A stretch of 6,221 nucleotides of DNA from an uncultured Flavobacteriaceae bacterium (GTDB lineage Bacteria > Bacteroidota > Bacteroidia > Flavobacteriales > Flavobacteriaceae): assembly GCA_913052425.1 (NCBI GenBank), contig CAJXEG010000081.1:1-6221 (forward strand), given 5' to 3'. This document shows positions 1 to 6,221 of the stretch, piece by piece. Numbering within the stretch: position 1 is the stretch's first letter; the number at the start of each line of letters is the position of its first letter. The position numbers and the translations under genes are program-made. Under the pieces are notes generated by a model. It was not told where the DNA came from. It ran no database searches and saw only the letters and a program-made list of their open reading frames with translations.

Positions 1-216
1 AGGATTTATCAAAATAAGAGTTCCAACCAAAAGTATTAAGATTGAAATTGAATGTTTATATGGTAAGTATATTATTTCAAGTTGATTTCGGAAAAAATAG
101 TTAGATGTTATTAAAATTAAAACTAAGATAGGTGGGGGTATTTTTATCATTTAAAAAAAAATTTGAAAATATTAATTTAAAAATTAGACTGGTTTATAAG
201 TTTGAATTAGGGTTAG
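1..216. other. AT-rich stretch with no secure gene
   Basis: This stretch is very AT-rich and holds homopolymer runs, including nine A at about 152-160. No full gene is visible. Two open stretches touch the left edge. On the minus strand, an ATG at 150-148 opens a frame that runs without a stop to base 1 (50 codons, largely hydrophobic, rich in Ile and Leu). On the plus strand, a frame from base 2 stays open for 27 codons and stops at TGA 83-85. They overlap, so at most one can be real, and both could be chance in such composition. No rho-independent terminator with a GC stem is seen downstream of the tRNA. Confidence 0.5.
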
Positions 217-305
217 CAGAGAGGAAGGGATTCGAACCCTCGATTCCGCGATAACGGAATACACACTTTCCAGGCGTGCGCCTTCGACCACTCGGCCACC
301 TCTCT
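217..305 (-). tRNA. tRNA-Ser (anticodon GGA)
   Basis: This serine tRNA reads UCC and UCU codons. The minus strand folds into a complete class II cloverleaf of 89 nt. The acceptor stem is AGAGAGG/CCTCTCT with discriminator G, as expected for serine. The D arm is GCC-GAGTGGTCGAA-GGC. The anticodon stem is CACGC/GTGTG with loop CTGGAAA, and GGA lies at 269-271. The long variable arm has an ATTCCG/CGGAAT stem, and the T arm is GAGGG-TTCGAAT-CCCTT. The long variable arm together with the G discriminator identifies serine. The 3' CCA is not encoded, since the next transcribed bases are CTA, so it must be added by tRNA nucleotidyltransferase. It stands alone; the nearest gene is tatD on the same strand, 108 bp upstream. 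Confidence 0.97.
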
Positions 306-366
306 ATTGTTTTTTAAATCGGCACTAATAAACAAAAAAAATAAATTCTATTAATTTTTTTTCCTA

Positions 367-397
367 TAAAGATATACAACTATTAATTCATCCCCAA
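367..397 (-). promoter_or_regulatory. possible promoter for tRNA-Ser
   Basis: On the minus strand, TATCTTTA (374-367) differs from the Bacteroidota -7 element TAnnTTTG only in its last base. A TTG (397-395) lies 20 nt further upstream, in the range expected for the -33 element. A start from here would leave a 5' leader of roughly 55 nt before the mature tRNA end. The match is imperfect and the spacer is AT-rich, so it could arise by chance. Confidence 0.28.
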
Positions 398-413
398 CAC
401 CGGACACTTAGCT

Positions 414-1181
414 TTACATCTTAAACACAGCAAGAGCGTTTTGGGTGGTCAGTGCGGCGATTTCTTCTTCACTTCTTTGATGGATTTCCGACAATTTTCT
501 TAAAATATAAATCAGATATTCACTTTGATTGCGCTTTCCTCTAAAGGGAGCAGGCGCCAAATAGGGCGCATCGGTCTCCAAAACGATATGATCGATGGAA
601 ATTTGATCCAAAAACTGATCGATTTTACCCTTCTTAAACGTAACCACCCCTCCAATGCCCAATTTAAGGTTAAGACCTATGGCCCGTTGGGCTTGTTCTT
701 TGGTTCCGGTAAAACAATGGAAGATCCCCGATAAATCGTCCCCCTTATGGATTTCCAAAACTTCAAAAACCTCATCAAAAGCATCGCGACAATGAATGAC
801 AATGGGCAATCCTTTTTCTTTGGCCCAACGGATCTGTAAATCAAAAGCCTCTTGTTGCTGACTTAAAAAGCTTTGATCCCAATAAAGGTCAATGCCTATC
901 TCTCCCACCGCAGCAAAATCCTTTTGGTCCAAATATTGCTCCACATGACGGAGTTCGTCCTGGTAATTGTCCTTGACATGGGTAGGGTGCAAACCCATCA
1001 TCAAACGAATGTGTTCAGGGTATTGTTTTTCCAATGCCAGCATCATGTCCGTATAGCTACTGTCAATGGCGGGAAGGTAAAAACGCGTTACCCCGGTTTC
1101 TATCGCTTTTTGTATGATTTCATCTCTGTCCTCATCAAAAGCTTCTACATAAAGATGGGTATGGGTGTCAATCAATTTCAT
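414..1181 (-). CDS. tatD: TatD-family metal-dependent hydrolase (putative DNase)
   Basis: This 255-residue protein belongs to the TatD/YcfH family of cytosolic TIM-barrel hydrolases. Members have 3'-5' exonuclease or DNase activity and are linked to DNA repair or fragmentation; the exact substrate here is not known. All metal ligands expected for the family are visible: H7 and H9 in DTHTHL, E94 in GEIGID, H130 in VIHCR, H155 in FHCFTG and D204 in ETDAPYL. The RGKRN signature follows at 214-218. The length is normal for the family (about 255-265), so the gene looks intact. The ATG at 1181-1179 places the first metal motif at residue 5, as in relatives. There is no Shine-Dalgarno sequence. A TAATTTTA just before the start (1195-1188) is a weak -7-like match that would give an almost leaderless mRNA. 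It is divergent from the aspartic protease gene across 51 bp. The sequence gives no link to Tat secretion, despite the family name. Confidence 0.95.
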   Translation of the reverse strand: MKLIDTHTHLYVEAFDEDRDEIIQKAIETGVTRFYLPAIDSSYTDMMLALEKQYPEHIRLMMGLHPTHVKDNYQDELRHVEQYLDQKDFAAVGEIGIDLYWDQSFLSQQQEAFDLQIRWAKEKGLPIVIHCRDAFDEVFEVLEIHKGDDLSGIFHCFTGTKEQAQRAIGLNLKLGIGGVVTFKKGKIDQFLDQISIDHIVLETDAPYLAPAPFRGKRNQSEYLIYILRKLSEIHQRSEEEIAALTTQNALAVFKM

Positions 1182-1209
1182 TCACCGTAAAATTAAGGTT
1201 TCGTTTTTT

Positions 1210-1217
1210 TACATTTG
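1210..1217 (+). promoter_or_regulatory. -7 promoter element for the aspartic protease gene
   Basis: TACATTTG is an exact match to the Bacteroidota -7 consensus TAnnTTTG. It sits 15 bp before the proposed TTG start at 1233. No clear TTG or TTTG is seen at the -33 distance, so only half the promoter is supported. If used, transcription would begin near 1222-1225, leaving a leader of about 10 nt. Confidence 0.45.
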
Positions 1218-1232
1218 TAAAAATGATCTTCT

Positions 1233-1649
1233 TTGTTTAAAAATACTTCACCCAAGCAAATCCAACTAAAAGTCACCAAAACTAGGCACTTGGTCTGCCG
1301 TGCCAGAATCAATGGTGTCAAAGCGGTATTACTGATCGATTCGGGGGCATCCAACAGTTGCATTGCACTTTCGGAAAAAGAAAAATTCAACATCAAAGAA
1401 AAAGGAAATCCCTTTAAAGCTTCGGGAGCGGGAAAAGACAAGGTCAAAGCGGTATTGGGACATCAATGCAACCTGATTTTGGGACGGCATACGGTCGGGA
1501 AACACGCCTTTGTTTTATTGGATATGCAACACATCAACGCCACGCTGATGCGAGAAAACGCAAAGCCTATTGATGGAATTTTGGGTGCTGATTTTCTAAA
1601 GAAAAACCGAGCGCTGATCGATTACGGGAACAATACCCTCAGCCTATAG
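1233..1649 (+). CDS. retropepsin-like aspartic protease (clan AA)
   Basis: This 138-residue protein resembles the single-domain retropepsin-like proteases found in Bacteroidota. Residues 31-44 hold the active-site segment [14 protein letters not shown], with catalytic D36 in D-S-G-A (many family members have D-T-G). A glycine-rich stretch at about 64-70 may be part of the flap. The second family signature is [13 protein letters not shown] at 113-125, followed by a last beta strand [12 protein letters not shown]. With only one DSG motif, it should need to dimerise to form the active site, as retropepsins do. No signal peptide or membrane segment is visible, so it is probably cytosolic; its substrate is unknown. 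The frame opens at 1227 after a TGA and contains no ATG before the catalytic motif, so TTG 1233 is the best start. The gene is head-to-head with tatD and ends in a 6-bp overlap with the convergent sucB. Family assignment is fairly firm; actual protease activity is inferred. Confidence 0.82.
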   Translation: MFKNTSPKQIQLKVTKTRHLVCRARINGVKAVLLIDSGASNSCIALSEKEKFNIKEKGNPFKASGAGKDKVKAVLGHQCNLILGRHTVGKHAFVLLDMQHINATLMRENAKPIDGILGADFLKKNRALIDYGNNTLSL

Positions 1650-2855
1650 CTCCAAGGCTTTTTCGATGTCATTGTCCATCAAAAACTCCTCAGGACTTTC
1701 CAAAGCCTCTTTGATGGCCACCAAAAATCCTACCGATTCCTTACCATCGATGATGCGGTGATCATAGGACAAGGCCAGATACATCATGGGGCGAATTTCT
1801 ACTTTGCCATCGATGGCCACCGGACGTTCGATGATGTTGTGCATTCCCAATATACCGGATTGCGGCGGGTTGATGATTGGCGTGGAGAGCATGGAACCAA
1901 AAACCCCACCATTGGAAATGGTAAAAGTTCCTCCTGTCATATCATCCACGGTGATTTGACCGTCTCTGGCGCGAATGGCCAGTCGTTTGATTTCTTGTTC
2001 GATTTCTCTAAAGGATAAATTTTCAGCCCCCCGGACCACGGGAACCATCAATCCTTTGGGTCCGGATACGGCAACACTGATATCGCAATAATCGTATGCT
2101 ATTTTGTAATCGCCATCAATCATGGAATTCACATCGGGGTAAATTTGCAAGGCTCTGACCACCGCTTTGGTGAAGAAGCTCATAAACCCTAAACTGACCC
2201 CGTGTTTTTCGGCAAAAGTTTCCTTGTATTTTTTTCGCAAAGCAAAAATTGGCGCCATATCAGCCTCGTTGAAAGTAGTCAACATTGCGGTTTCATTTTT
2301 CACCGCGACCAGTCTTTCGGCCACCTTTCGGCGCAACATGGAAAGTTTCTTTCGTTCTTCGCCTCTTTTGCTTCCGGCAGGAGCAGTTCCCATAGCAGGT
2401 ACTGCCTTAACGGCATCTTCCTTAGTAATTCTTCCATTCCTTCCCGTACCTACAATACTTTCCAAATCCATTCCTTTATCGGTAATGATTTTTTTGGCAG
2501 CAGGCGAGGGAGAGCCGGCAGCATAATTTTGGTCAGCGAGTGGAGCAGACGCAGGAACTGCAGTTACAGCAGCAGGTGCTTCGGTCGGTGAAGTTGTGCT
2601 TTGCCCCTCCTTGGGTGCCCCTTCAGTATCGATAAGACAAACCACTTGACCTACGGCCACGGCGTCCCCCTCTTCTGCTTTAAGGGTAATACTTCCACTT
2701 ACCTCGGCAGGTAACTCCAAGGTAGCCTTGTCAGAATCCACTTCTGCTATGGCCTGGTCTTTTTCGACATAGTCGCCATCAGCAACCAGCCATTGGGCAA
2801 TTTCAACCTCTGTTATCGACTCCCCCGGTGAGGGAACTTTCATCTCTAAAATCAT
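1644..2855 (-). CDS. sucB: 2-oxoglutarate dehydrogenase E2: dihydrolipoyllysine succinyltransferase
   Basis: This is the E2o core of the 2-oxoglutarate dehydrogenase complex (also called odhB). It transfers the succinyl group from lipoate to CoA, giving succinyl-CoA in the TCA cycle. The 403 residues show the standard order. The lipoyl domain is at about 1-77, with K43 as the lipoylation site in DSDKATLE. An Ala/Pro/Ser/Thr linker spans 78-113. The peripheral subunit-binding domain is at about 114-150 ([14 protein letters not shown]...GRITKEDA). The trimer-forming catalytic domain runs from about 168 to 403, with [13 protein letters not shown] at 309-321 and the active-site motif SYDHRIIDG at 363-371 (H366, D370). 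The length matches single-lipoyl E2o proteins. The start is ATG 2855-2853, 3 bp after the sucA stop, so the two are surely co-transcribed; an in-frame ATG at codon 5 is a less likely alternative. No terminator is visible after its stop, which abuts that of the protease gene. Confidence 0.97.
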   Translation of the reverse strand: MILEMKVPSPGESITEVEIAQWLVADGDYVEKDQAIAEVDSDKATLELPAEVSGSITLKAEEGDAVAVGQVVCLIDTEGAPKEGQSTTSPTEAPAAVTAVPASAPLADQNYAAGSPSPAAKKIITDKGMDLESIVGTGRNGRITKEDAVKAVPAMGTAPAGSKRGEERKKLSMLRRKVAERLVAVKNETAMLTTFNEADMAPIFALRKKYKETFAEKHGVSLGFMSFFTKAVVRALQIYPDVNSMIDGDYKIAYDYCDISVAVSGPKGLMVPVVRGAENLSFREIEQEIKRLAIRARDGQITVDDMTGGTFTISNGGVFGSMLSTPIINPPQSGILGMHNIIERPVAIDGKVEIRPMMYLALSYDHRIIDGKESVGFLVAIKEALESPEEFLMDNDIEKALEL

Positions 2856-2858
2856 AGT

Positions 2859-5636
2859 TTATGAAGATTTACTTTTTTTTCTTATAAAATTATCCAACGC
2901 AGGATCAAAGACATAGTCGATCACTTGTTGATGTCTGTTTTTAAATCTTACGGCACTTCCAGCGGCGGGGGAACCATAATACCTTCTGGTTGCAGGTCGC
3001 ATTTGTTGTGCCTCGGGCAAATGGAGCAACAAATAACCCCAAGCCCCCATATTACGAGGTTCCTCTTGGGCCCAAACCACATCCTCAAGATTGGGATAGT
3101 GATCGATCTGAGCTTTAATTTCTTCATGGGGTAAGGGGAACAATTGTTCCAGCCTGACAATGGCCACATCCATTCTGTCTTTATTGGCTCTGGCATCGAT
3201 CAAATCGTAGTAAAACTTACCGGAACAAAAAACTAGGGTTTTGACAAGTTCGGCCTTGGCTTGATCATCGGGGATTAACCTTTGAAAACTACCGTTGGTT
3301 AGGTCTTCAACTTTTGAAACAGCCCTGGGGTGCCGCAATAAACTTTTGGGTGTAAAGACGATCAAAGGCTTTCTGAAATTGCCTTTCATTTGTCTTCTCA
3401 ACAAATGGAAGAAGTTGGCAGGCGTGGTACAATTGGCGACAAACATATTGTCCTTCGCACAGAGTTGTAAATAACGCTCCATTCTGGCCGAAGAATGCTC
3501 AGCACCTTGGCCCTCATAACCGTGAGGCAAGAGCATTACGATCCCATTTTGAGTTTTCCACTTGTCCTCTGCTGCCGAAATGTATTGGTCGATCATGATC
3601 TGGGCGCCATTGGAAAAATCCCCGAACTGTGCCTCCCAAATGGTCAGACAGTTGGGGCTGGCCATTGCATAACCATAGTCAAATCCCAAAACACCGTATT
3701 CTGATAGAAAGGAATTGAAAACATTAAATTTCCCTTGATTTTCAGGGGCAATCAAATTGAGTAATATAACCTCCTCCTCAGAGGATTCTGCTTTAATCAC
3801 CGCATGACGATGCGAAAAAGTTCCTCTTTCAACATCTTGACCGGAAAGCCGAACATTGTACTTCTCATAGAGTAAGGTACCATAGGCCAATAGTTCTCCC
3901 ATGGCCCAATCCAGCCGATCGGTTTCAAAAAACATCTTGTTGCGATCTGCAATCAGGCGCTCAATTTTTCTCAAAAACTTTTTATCCGGAGGAACATTAG
4001 TAATGGTTTTGGCCACTGCAGTGAGCACTTCCAAATCAACAGCGGTATTCAGCTCAGGATGCATGTCTTTTTCATCGACTCTCTGGTAGCCCAGCCATTC
4101 ATCTTCCATAAAAGGAGTGACAACAGTGGTCTCCTCCGTACGGGAGACCTGGAGGTTTTGTTCCAACTTGGATTTGTAATCCTCCTCTTGTTTTTTGACG
4201 TAACTGGATTCAATAATCCCCTGAGCGATCAATTTTTCAGCATAGATGTCTCTGGGATTTTTGTGCGCTGCTATGGTCTTGTAGAGTTTGGGTTGGGTAA
4301 ATCTCGGCTCGTCACCTTCGTTATGTCCATATTTACGGTAACCCAAAAGGTCGATAAAAACATCGGCATTAAAATGCATTCTATAATCCAGGGCAAACAA
4401 CACGGAGTGAACCACTGCCTCAACGTCGTCTGCATTGACGTGCATCACAGGTGATAGGGTAACTTTACCCACATCGGTACAATAGGTACTGGATCGGGCA
4501 TCGAGATAATTGGTGGTGAATCCTATTTGATTGTTGACCACGATATGGATGGTTCCACCCGTGGAATAACCTTTCAATCGTGCCATTTGTACAATTTCGT
4601 AGGCAATACCCTGTCCGGCGATGGCTGCATCACCATGAACAACGATGGGCAAAACTTTTAAGGCATCACCGTTGAATTTATTCTCCAACTTGGCCCGGGT
4701 AATTCCCTCCACTACTGCCCCAACGGTCTCCAAATGGGAGGGATTGGGCGCTAAATTGATGTTGATTTTTTTGCCGTTGTTGTTGGGGTCTATCTTTGCC
4801 GTCCAACCCATGTGGTATTTAACGTCTCCATCAAAGACCACCTCATCGTAATCCTTTCCATCGAACTCGCTAAAAATATCTTTTGGGGATTTTCCGAATA
4901 TATTGGTCAAGGTATTGAGTCTTCCTCGGTGAGCCATTCCCATGATAAACTCCTCAACTCCTTTGGTAGCGGCAGCCATGACAAGAGCATCTAATGCCGG
5001 AATAAGCGACTCCCCTCCTTCCAGGGAAAATCGTTTTTGCCCCACGTATTTGGTATGTAGAAAGTTTTCGAAGCTAACGGCTTGATTCAATTTGTTGAGT
5101 ATGTCTTTTTTTTGCTCCGGACTAAAATTCGGATGATTTTGATTTTGGTGCAATCGATCCTTAATCCAATCTTTTTTCTCTACATTCCTGACGTACATGT
5201 ATTCCACACCGATGGAGTCACAATAGGTACTTTGCAGGTGTTCGATGATGGTGGACAAGGTACTGGGTCCTATGCCCACAATTGAACCTGCATTGAAAAC
5301 AGTAGATAAATCATCTTGAGACAATCCAAAGTTTTCTACCTCCAAATTGGGGCTGTAGCTCCTTCTGTTGCGAACGGGGTTGGTTTTGGTAAATAAATGG
5401 CCACGACTGCGGTAGCCTTCAATAAGCTTGACCACCTGAAATTCTCTCTTTACCGACTCGGGAACTTCTACCTCGGCCACCTCTGCCGGCCATTCTCCGT
5501 GCTCCATCCCAAAGTCAAAGCCTTGGAAGAATGCTCTCCAACTGGGTTCTACAGCGTCTGGGTTTTGTAAATATTGGTCGTATAATTCAGCGAAATAGGC
5601 GGTGTGGGCCGAATTTAAAAATGAAAATCTGTCCAT
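2859..5636 (-). CDS. sucA: 2-oxoglutarate dehydrogenase E1 component
   Basis: This is the thiamine-diphosphate-dependent E1o subunit. It decarboxylates 2-oxoglutarate and passes the succinyl group to lipoate on E2. The 925 residues are close to E. coli SucA (933). The N-terminal segment FLNSAHTAYFAELYDQYL (about 6-23) matches the E2-binding helix of bacterial E1o. AHRGRLN at 235-241 (H236) and DVKYHMGW at 271-278 (H275) correspond to the E. coli active-site His260 and His298. GDAAIAGQG starts the ThDP-Mg motif at 335 (D336) and ends at N369 in VVNNQIGF. YRKYGHNEGDEPRFTQP is at 433-449. The second half has EAQFGDFSNGAQ (668-679) and GYEGQGAEHSSARMERY (706-722, H714 equivalent to His729). The C-terminal domain carries WAQEEPRNMGAWGY at 855-868. 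The start ATG 5636-5634 places the E2-binding helix right at the N-terminus. No Shine-Dalgarno is seen. It is the first gene of a two-gene operon with sucB; lpd is absent from the window. The Lys/Ser tail is encoded across a run of eight A. Confidence 0.98.
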   Translation of the reverse strand: MDRFSFLNSAHTAYFAELYDQYLQNPDAVEPSWRAFFQGFDFGMEHGEWPAEVAEVEVPESVKREFQVVKLIEGYRSRGHLFTKTNPVRNRRSYSPNLEVENFGLSQDDLSTVFNAGSIVGIGPSTLSTIIEHLQSTYCDSIGVEYMYVRNVEKKDWIKDRLHQNQNHPNFSPEQKKDILNKLNQAVSFENFLHTKYVGQKRFSLEGGESLIPALDALVMAAATKGVEEFIMGMAHRGRLNTLTNIFGKSPKDIFSEFDGKDYDEVVFDGDVKYHMGWTAKIDPNNNGKKININLAPNPSHLETVGAVVEGITRAKLENKFNGDALKVLPIVVHGDAAIAGQGIAYEIVQMARLKGYSTGGTIHIVVNNQIGFTTNYLDARSSTYCTDVGKVTLSPVMHVNADDVEAVVHSVLFALDYRMHFNADVFIDLLGYRKYGHNEGDEPRFTQPKLYKTIAAHKNPRDIYAEKLIAQGIIESSYVKKQEEDYKSKLEQNLQVSRTEETTVVTPFMEDEWLGYQRVDEKDMHPELNTAVDLEVLTAVAKTITNVPPDKKFLRKIERLIADRNKMFFETDRLDWAMGELLAYGTLLYEKYNVRLSGQDVERGTFSHRHAVIKAESSEEEVILLNLIAPENQGKFNVFNSFLSEYGVLGFDYGYAMASPNCLTIWEAQFGDFSNGAQIMIDQYISAAEDKWKTQNGIVMLLPHGYEGQGAEHSSARMERYLQLCAKDNMFVANCTTPANFFHLLRRQMKGNFRKPLIVFTPKSLLRHPRAVSKVEDLTNGSFQRLIPDDQAKAELVKTLVFCSGKFYYDLIDARANKDRMDVAIVRLEQLFPLPHEEIKAQIDHYPNLEDVVWAQEEPRNMGAWGYLLLHLPEAQQMRPATRRYYGSPAAGSAVRFKNRHQQVIDYVFDPALDNFIRKKSKSS

Positions 5637-5664
5637 TAAATCATATTACTACTCATCCTAAAAA

Positions 5665-5672
5665 CAAAATTA
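5665..5672 (-). promoter_or_regulatory. -7 promoter element for the sucA-sucB operon
   Basis: On the minus strand, TAATTTTG matches the Bacteroidota consensus TAnnTTTG exactly. It ends 28 bp before the sucA ATG, so transcription would start near 5658 with a leader of roughly 20 nt. No TTG lies about 20 nt upstream: the nearest TTTG (5686-5683) is only about 11 nt away. The upstream half of the promoter is therefore unsupported. Confidence 0.4.
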
Positions 5673-5712
5673 CAATTTTTGCCCAAAGAGGTTCGATTTT
5701 GTCTATAAAACA

Positions 5713-5741
5713 ATCCAATTCTTATTAAATTTGTATTGGAT
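5713..5741. repeat. 7-bp inverted repeat, possible operator before umuC
   Basis: ATCCAAT (5713-5719) and ATTGGAT (5735-5741) are perfect reverse complements separated by 15 bp. Their centres are 22 bp apart, about two helical turns, which would place both half-sites on the same DNA face, as expected for a dimeric regulator. The spacer contains the -7-like element TAAATTTG, so a bound protein would cover the putative umuC promoter. Whether a SOS-type repressor binds here is inference; a 7-bp repeat in AT-rich DNA can occur by chance. Confidence 0.35.
5726..5733 (+). promoter_or_regulatory. -7 promoter element for umuC
   Basis: TAAATTTG matches the Bacteroidota -7 consensus TAnnTTTG exactly and lies 89 bp before the umuC ATG. 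A TTTG at 5698-5701 is 24 bp upstream, slightly further than the usual -33 spacing. A start near 5740 would give a leader of roughly 80 nt. The element lies between the arms of the inverted repeat at 5713-5741. Confidence 0.4.
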
Positions 5742-5822
5742 CGGTGTCGATGACGGAGTTGTTTTTAGGTAAAAAATCAAGGCTGTTTGTGCAGCTATCC
5801 CTTTCAAAATTTGATTTTATAG

Positions 5823-6221
5823 ATGTTTGCTTTAGTTGATTGCAATAATTTTTACGCTTCTTGCGAACGGGTTTTTCAACCTCAGTACGAGGGCAAGGCA
5901 GTGGTTATTCTTTCCAATAACGACGGTTGTGTGATTGCCAGAAGCAATGAGGCCAAAGCCCTGGGAATCCCCATGGGAGCTCCTGCCTTCAAATTTCGAA
6001 ACGAATTCAAAAAGCACAACATCAGGGTTTTTTCTTCCAACTATCCACTCTATGGAGACATGAGCCATCGGGTGATGAAAATCTTGGAAACCTATACCCC
6101 CAATGTCGAAATTTACAGCATAGATGAAGCCTTTTTAAAGTTTGAAGGCTTTGATTATTTCGACCTTAACGCAATGGGCTTGAAAATGCGCAAGCAAGTA
6201 AGGCGTTGGACCGGAATCCCC
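5823..6221 (+). CDS. umuC: UmuC-type Y-family DNA polymerase, 5' part
   Basis: This is the first 133 codons of a Y-family translesion DNA polymerase of the UmuC (Pol V catalytic subunit) type; the frame is still open at the window edge. Full-length UmuC is about 420 residues, so roughly a third is present. It begins MFALVDCNNFYASCERVF, with catalytic metal-binding D6. SNNDGCVIARSNEAKALGIP (31-50) and VFSSNYPLYGDMSHRVM (69-85) are typical of UmuC rather than DinB. The second catalytic pair, D101 and E102, lies in YSIDEAFL. All polymerase acidic residues expected in this part are present. The start is ATG 5823, since it puts D6 at the family's usual place. No Shine-Dalgarno is seen. It is divergent from sucA, and no umuD gene lies directly upstream, where its partner is often found. 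It is likely damage-inducible, but no recognised LexA box is seen; an inverted repeat at 5713-5741 is the only candidate operator. Confidence 0.95.
   Translation, partial: MFALVDCNNFYASCERVFQPQYEGKAVVILSNNDGCVIARSNEAKALGIPMGAPAFKFRNEFKKHNIRVFSSNYPLYGDMSHRVMKILETYTPNVEIYSIDEAFLKFEGFDYFDLNAMGLKMRKQVRRWTGIP

Noticed and set aside
150..200. Possible terminator for tRNA-Ser: T run on the minus strand (160-152) preceded by AT-only pairing
   Set aside because: The only stem available is a few A-T pairs, too weak to call a rho-independent terminator.
1193..1447. 84-codon minus-strand open frame opposite the protease gene
   Set aside because: It lies antisense within the protease coding region, has no recognisable domain, and the plus-strand frame carries clear family motifs.
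2202..2591. 129-codon plus-strand open frame inside sucB
   Set aside because: It is antisense to the conserved E2 linker, binding domain and catalytic domain; its Ser/Phe-rich product is a reading-frame shadow.
4059..4454. 131-codon plus-strand open frame inside sucA
   Set aside because: It is antisense to conserved E1 sequence, including the GHNEGDEPRF region, and has no independent support.
5531..5728. 65-codon plus-strand open frame spanning the sucA start and the spacer
   Set aside because: Most of it is antisense to the sucA N-terminus; it has no family resemblance and is not a umuD remnant.
5782..5795. Small hairpin GCTG-TTTGTG-CAGC in the umuC leader
   Set aside because: Four base pairs with a 6-nt loop and no T run; expected by chance and not enough for an attenuator call.
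5804..5814. Short palindrome TCAAAATTTGA just before the umuC start
   Set aside because: Five-bp arms made mostly of A and T are common in this spacer; there is no second copy nearby to support an operator.
5832..6068. 78-codon minus-strand open frame opposite umuC
   Set aside because: It is antisense to the conserved UmuC N-terminal catalytic region and has no recognisable features.

Overview
The window looks like chromosomal DNA from a Bacteroidota bacterium, probably Flavobacteriaceae. This rests on the wording of the 2-oxoglutarate dehydrogenase E1 and E2 proteins, the lack of Shine-Dalgarno sequences before all five protein genes, several matches to the Bacteroidota -7 promoter element TAnnTTTG, and AT-rich spacers between moderately GC-balanced genes. 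I infer the taxonomy from protein character, not from a database search. Most of the window is ordinary core-genome content. I see no insertion sequence, CRISPR array, rRNA, or toxin or defence cassette.

Layout, left to right. Positions 1-216 are AT-rich DNA with no secure gene. A minus-strand tRNA-Ser (GGA) lies at 217-305. A minus-strand TatD-family metal-dependent hydrolase follows at 414-1181. Head-to-head with it, across 51 bp, is a small plus-strand retropepsin-like aspartic protease at 1233-1649, which appears to start at TTG. Its stop codon abuts the stop codon of the convergent minus-strand gene for the E2 component of 2-oxoglutarate dehydrogenase (1644-2855). The E1 gene (2859-5636) lies 3 bp upstream of E2 and forms a two-gene sucA-sucB operon transcribed leftward. 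A 186-bp spacer then separates sucA from a divergent plus-strand umuC (Y-family DNA polymerase), which is cut by the right end of the window.

The clear functional unit is sucAB, encoding E1o and E2o of the TCA-cycle 2-oxoglutarate dehydrogenase complex. The E3 subunit (lpd) is not here. TatD, the aspartic protease and UmuC have no obvious pathway link to it. The points most worth a second look are the aspartic protease (unknown substrate, TTG start, stop codon shared in a palindrome with sucB) and a perfect 7-bp inverted repeat flanking a consensus -7 element in front of umuC, which could be a damage-response operator. No clearly new biological system is visible.
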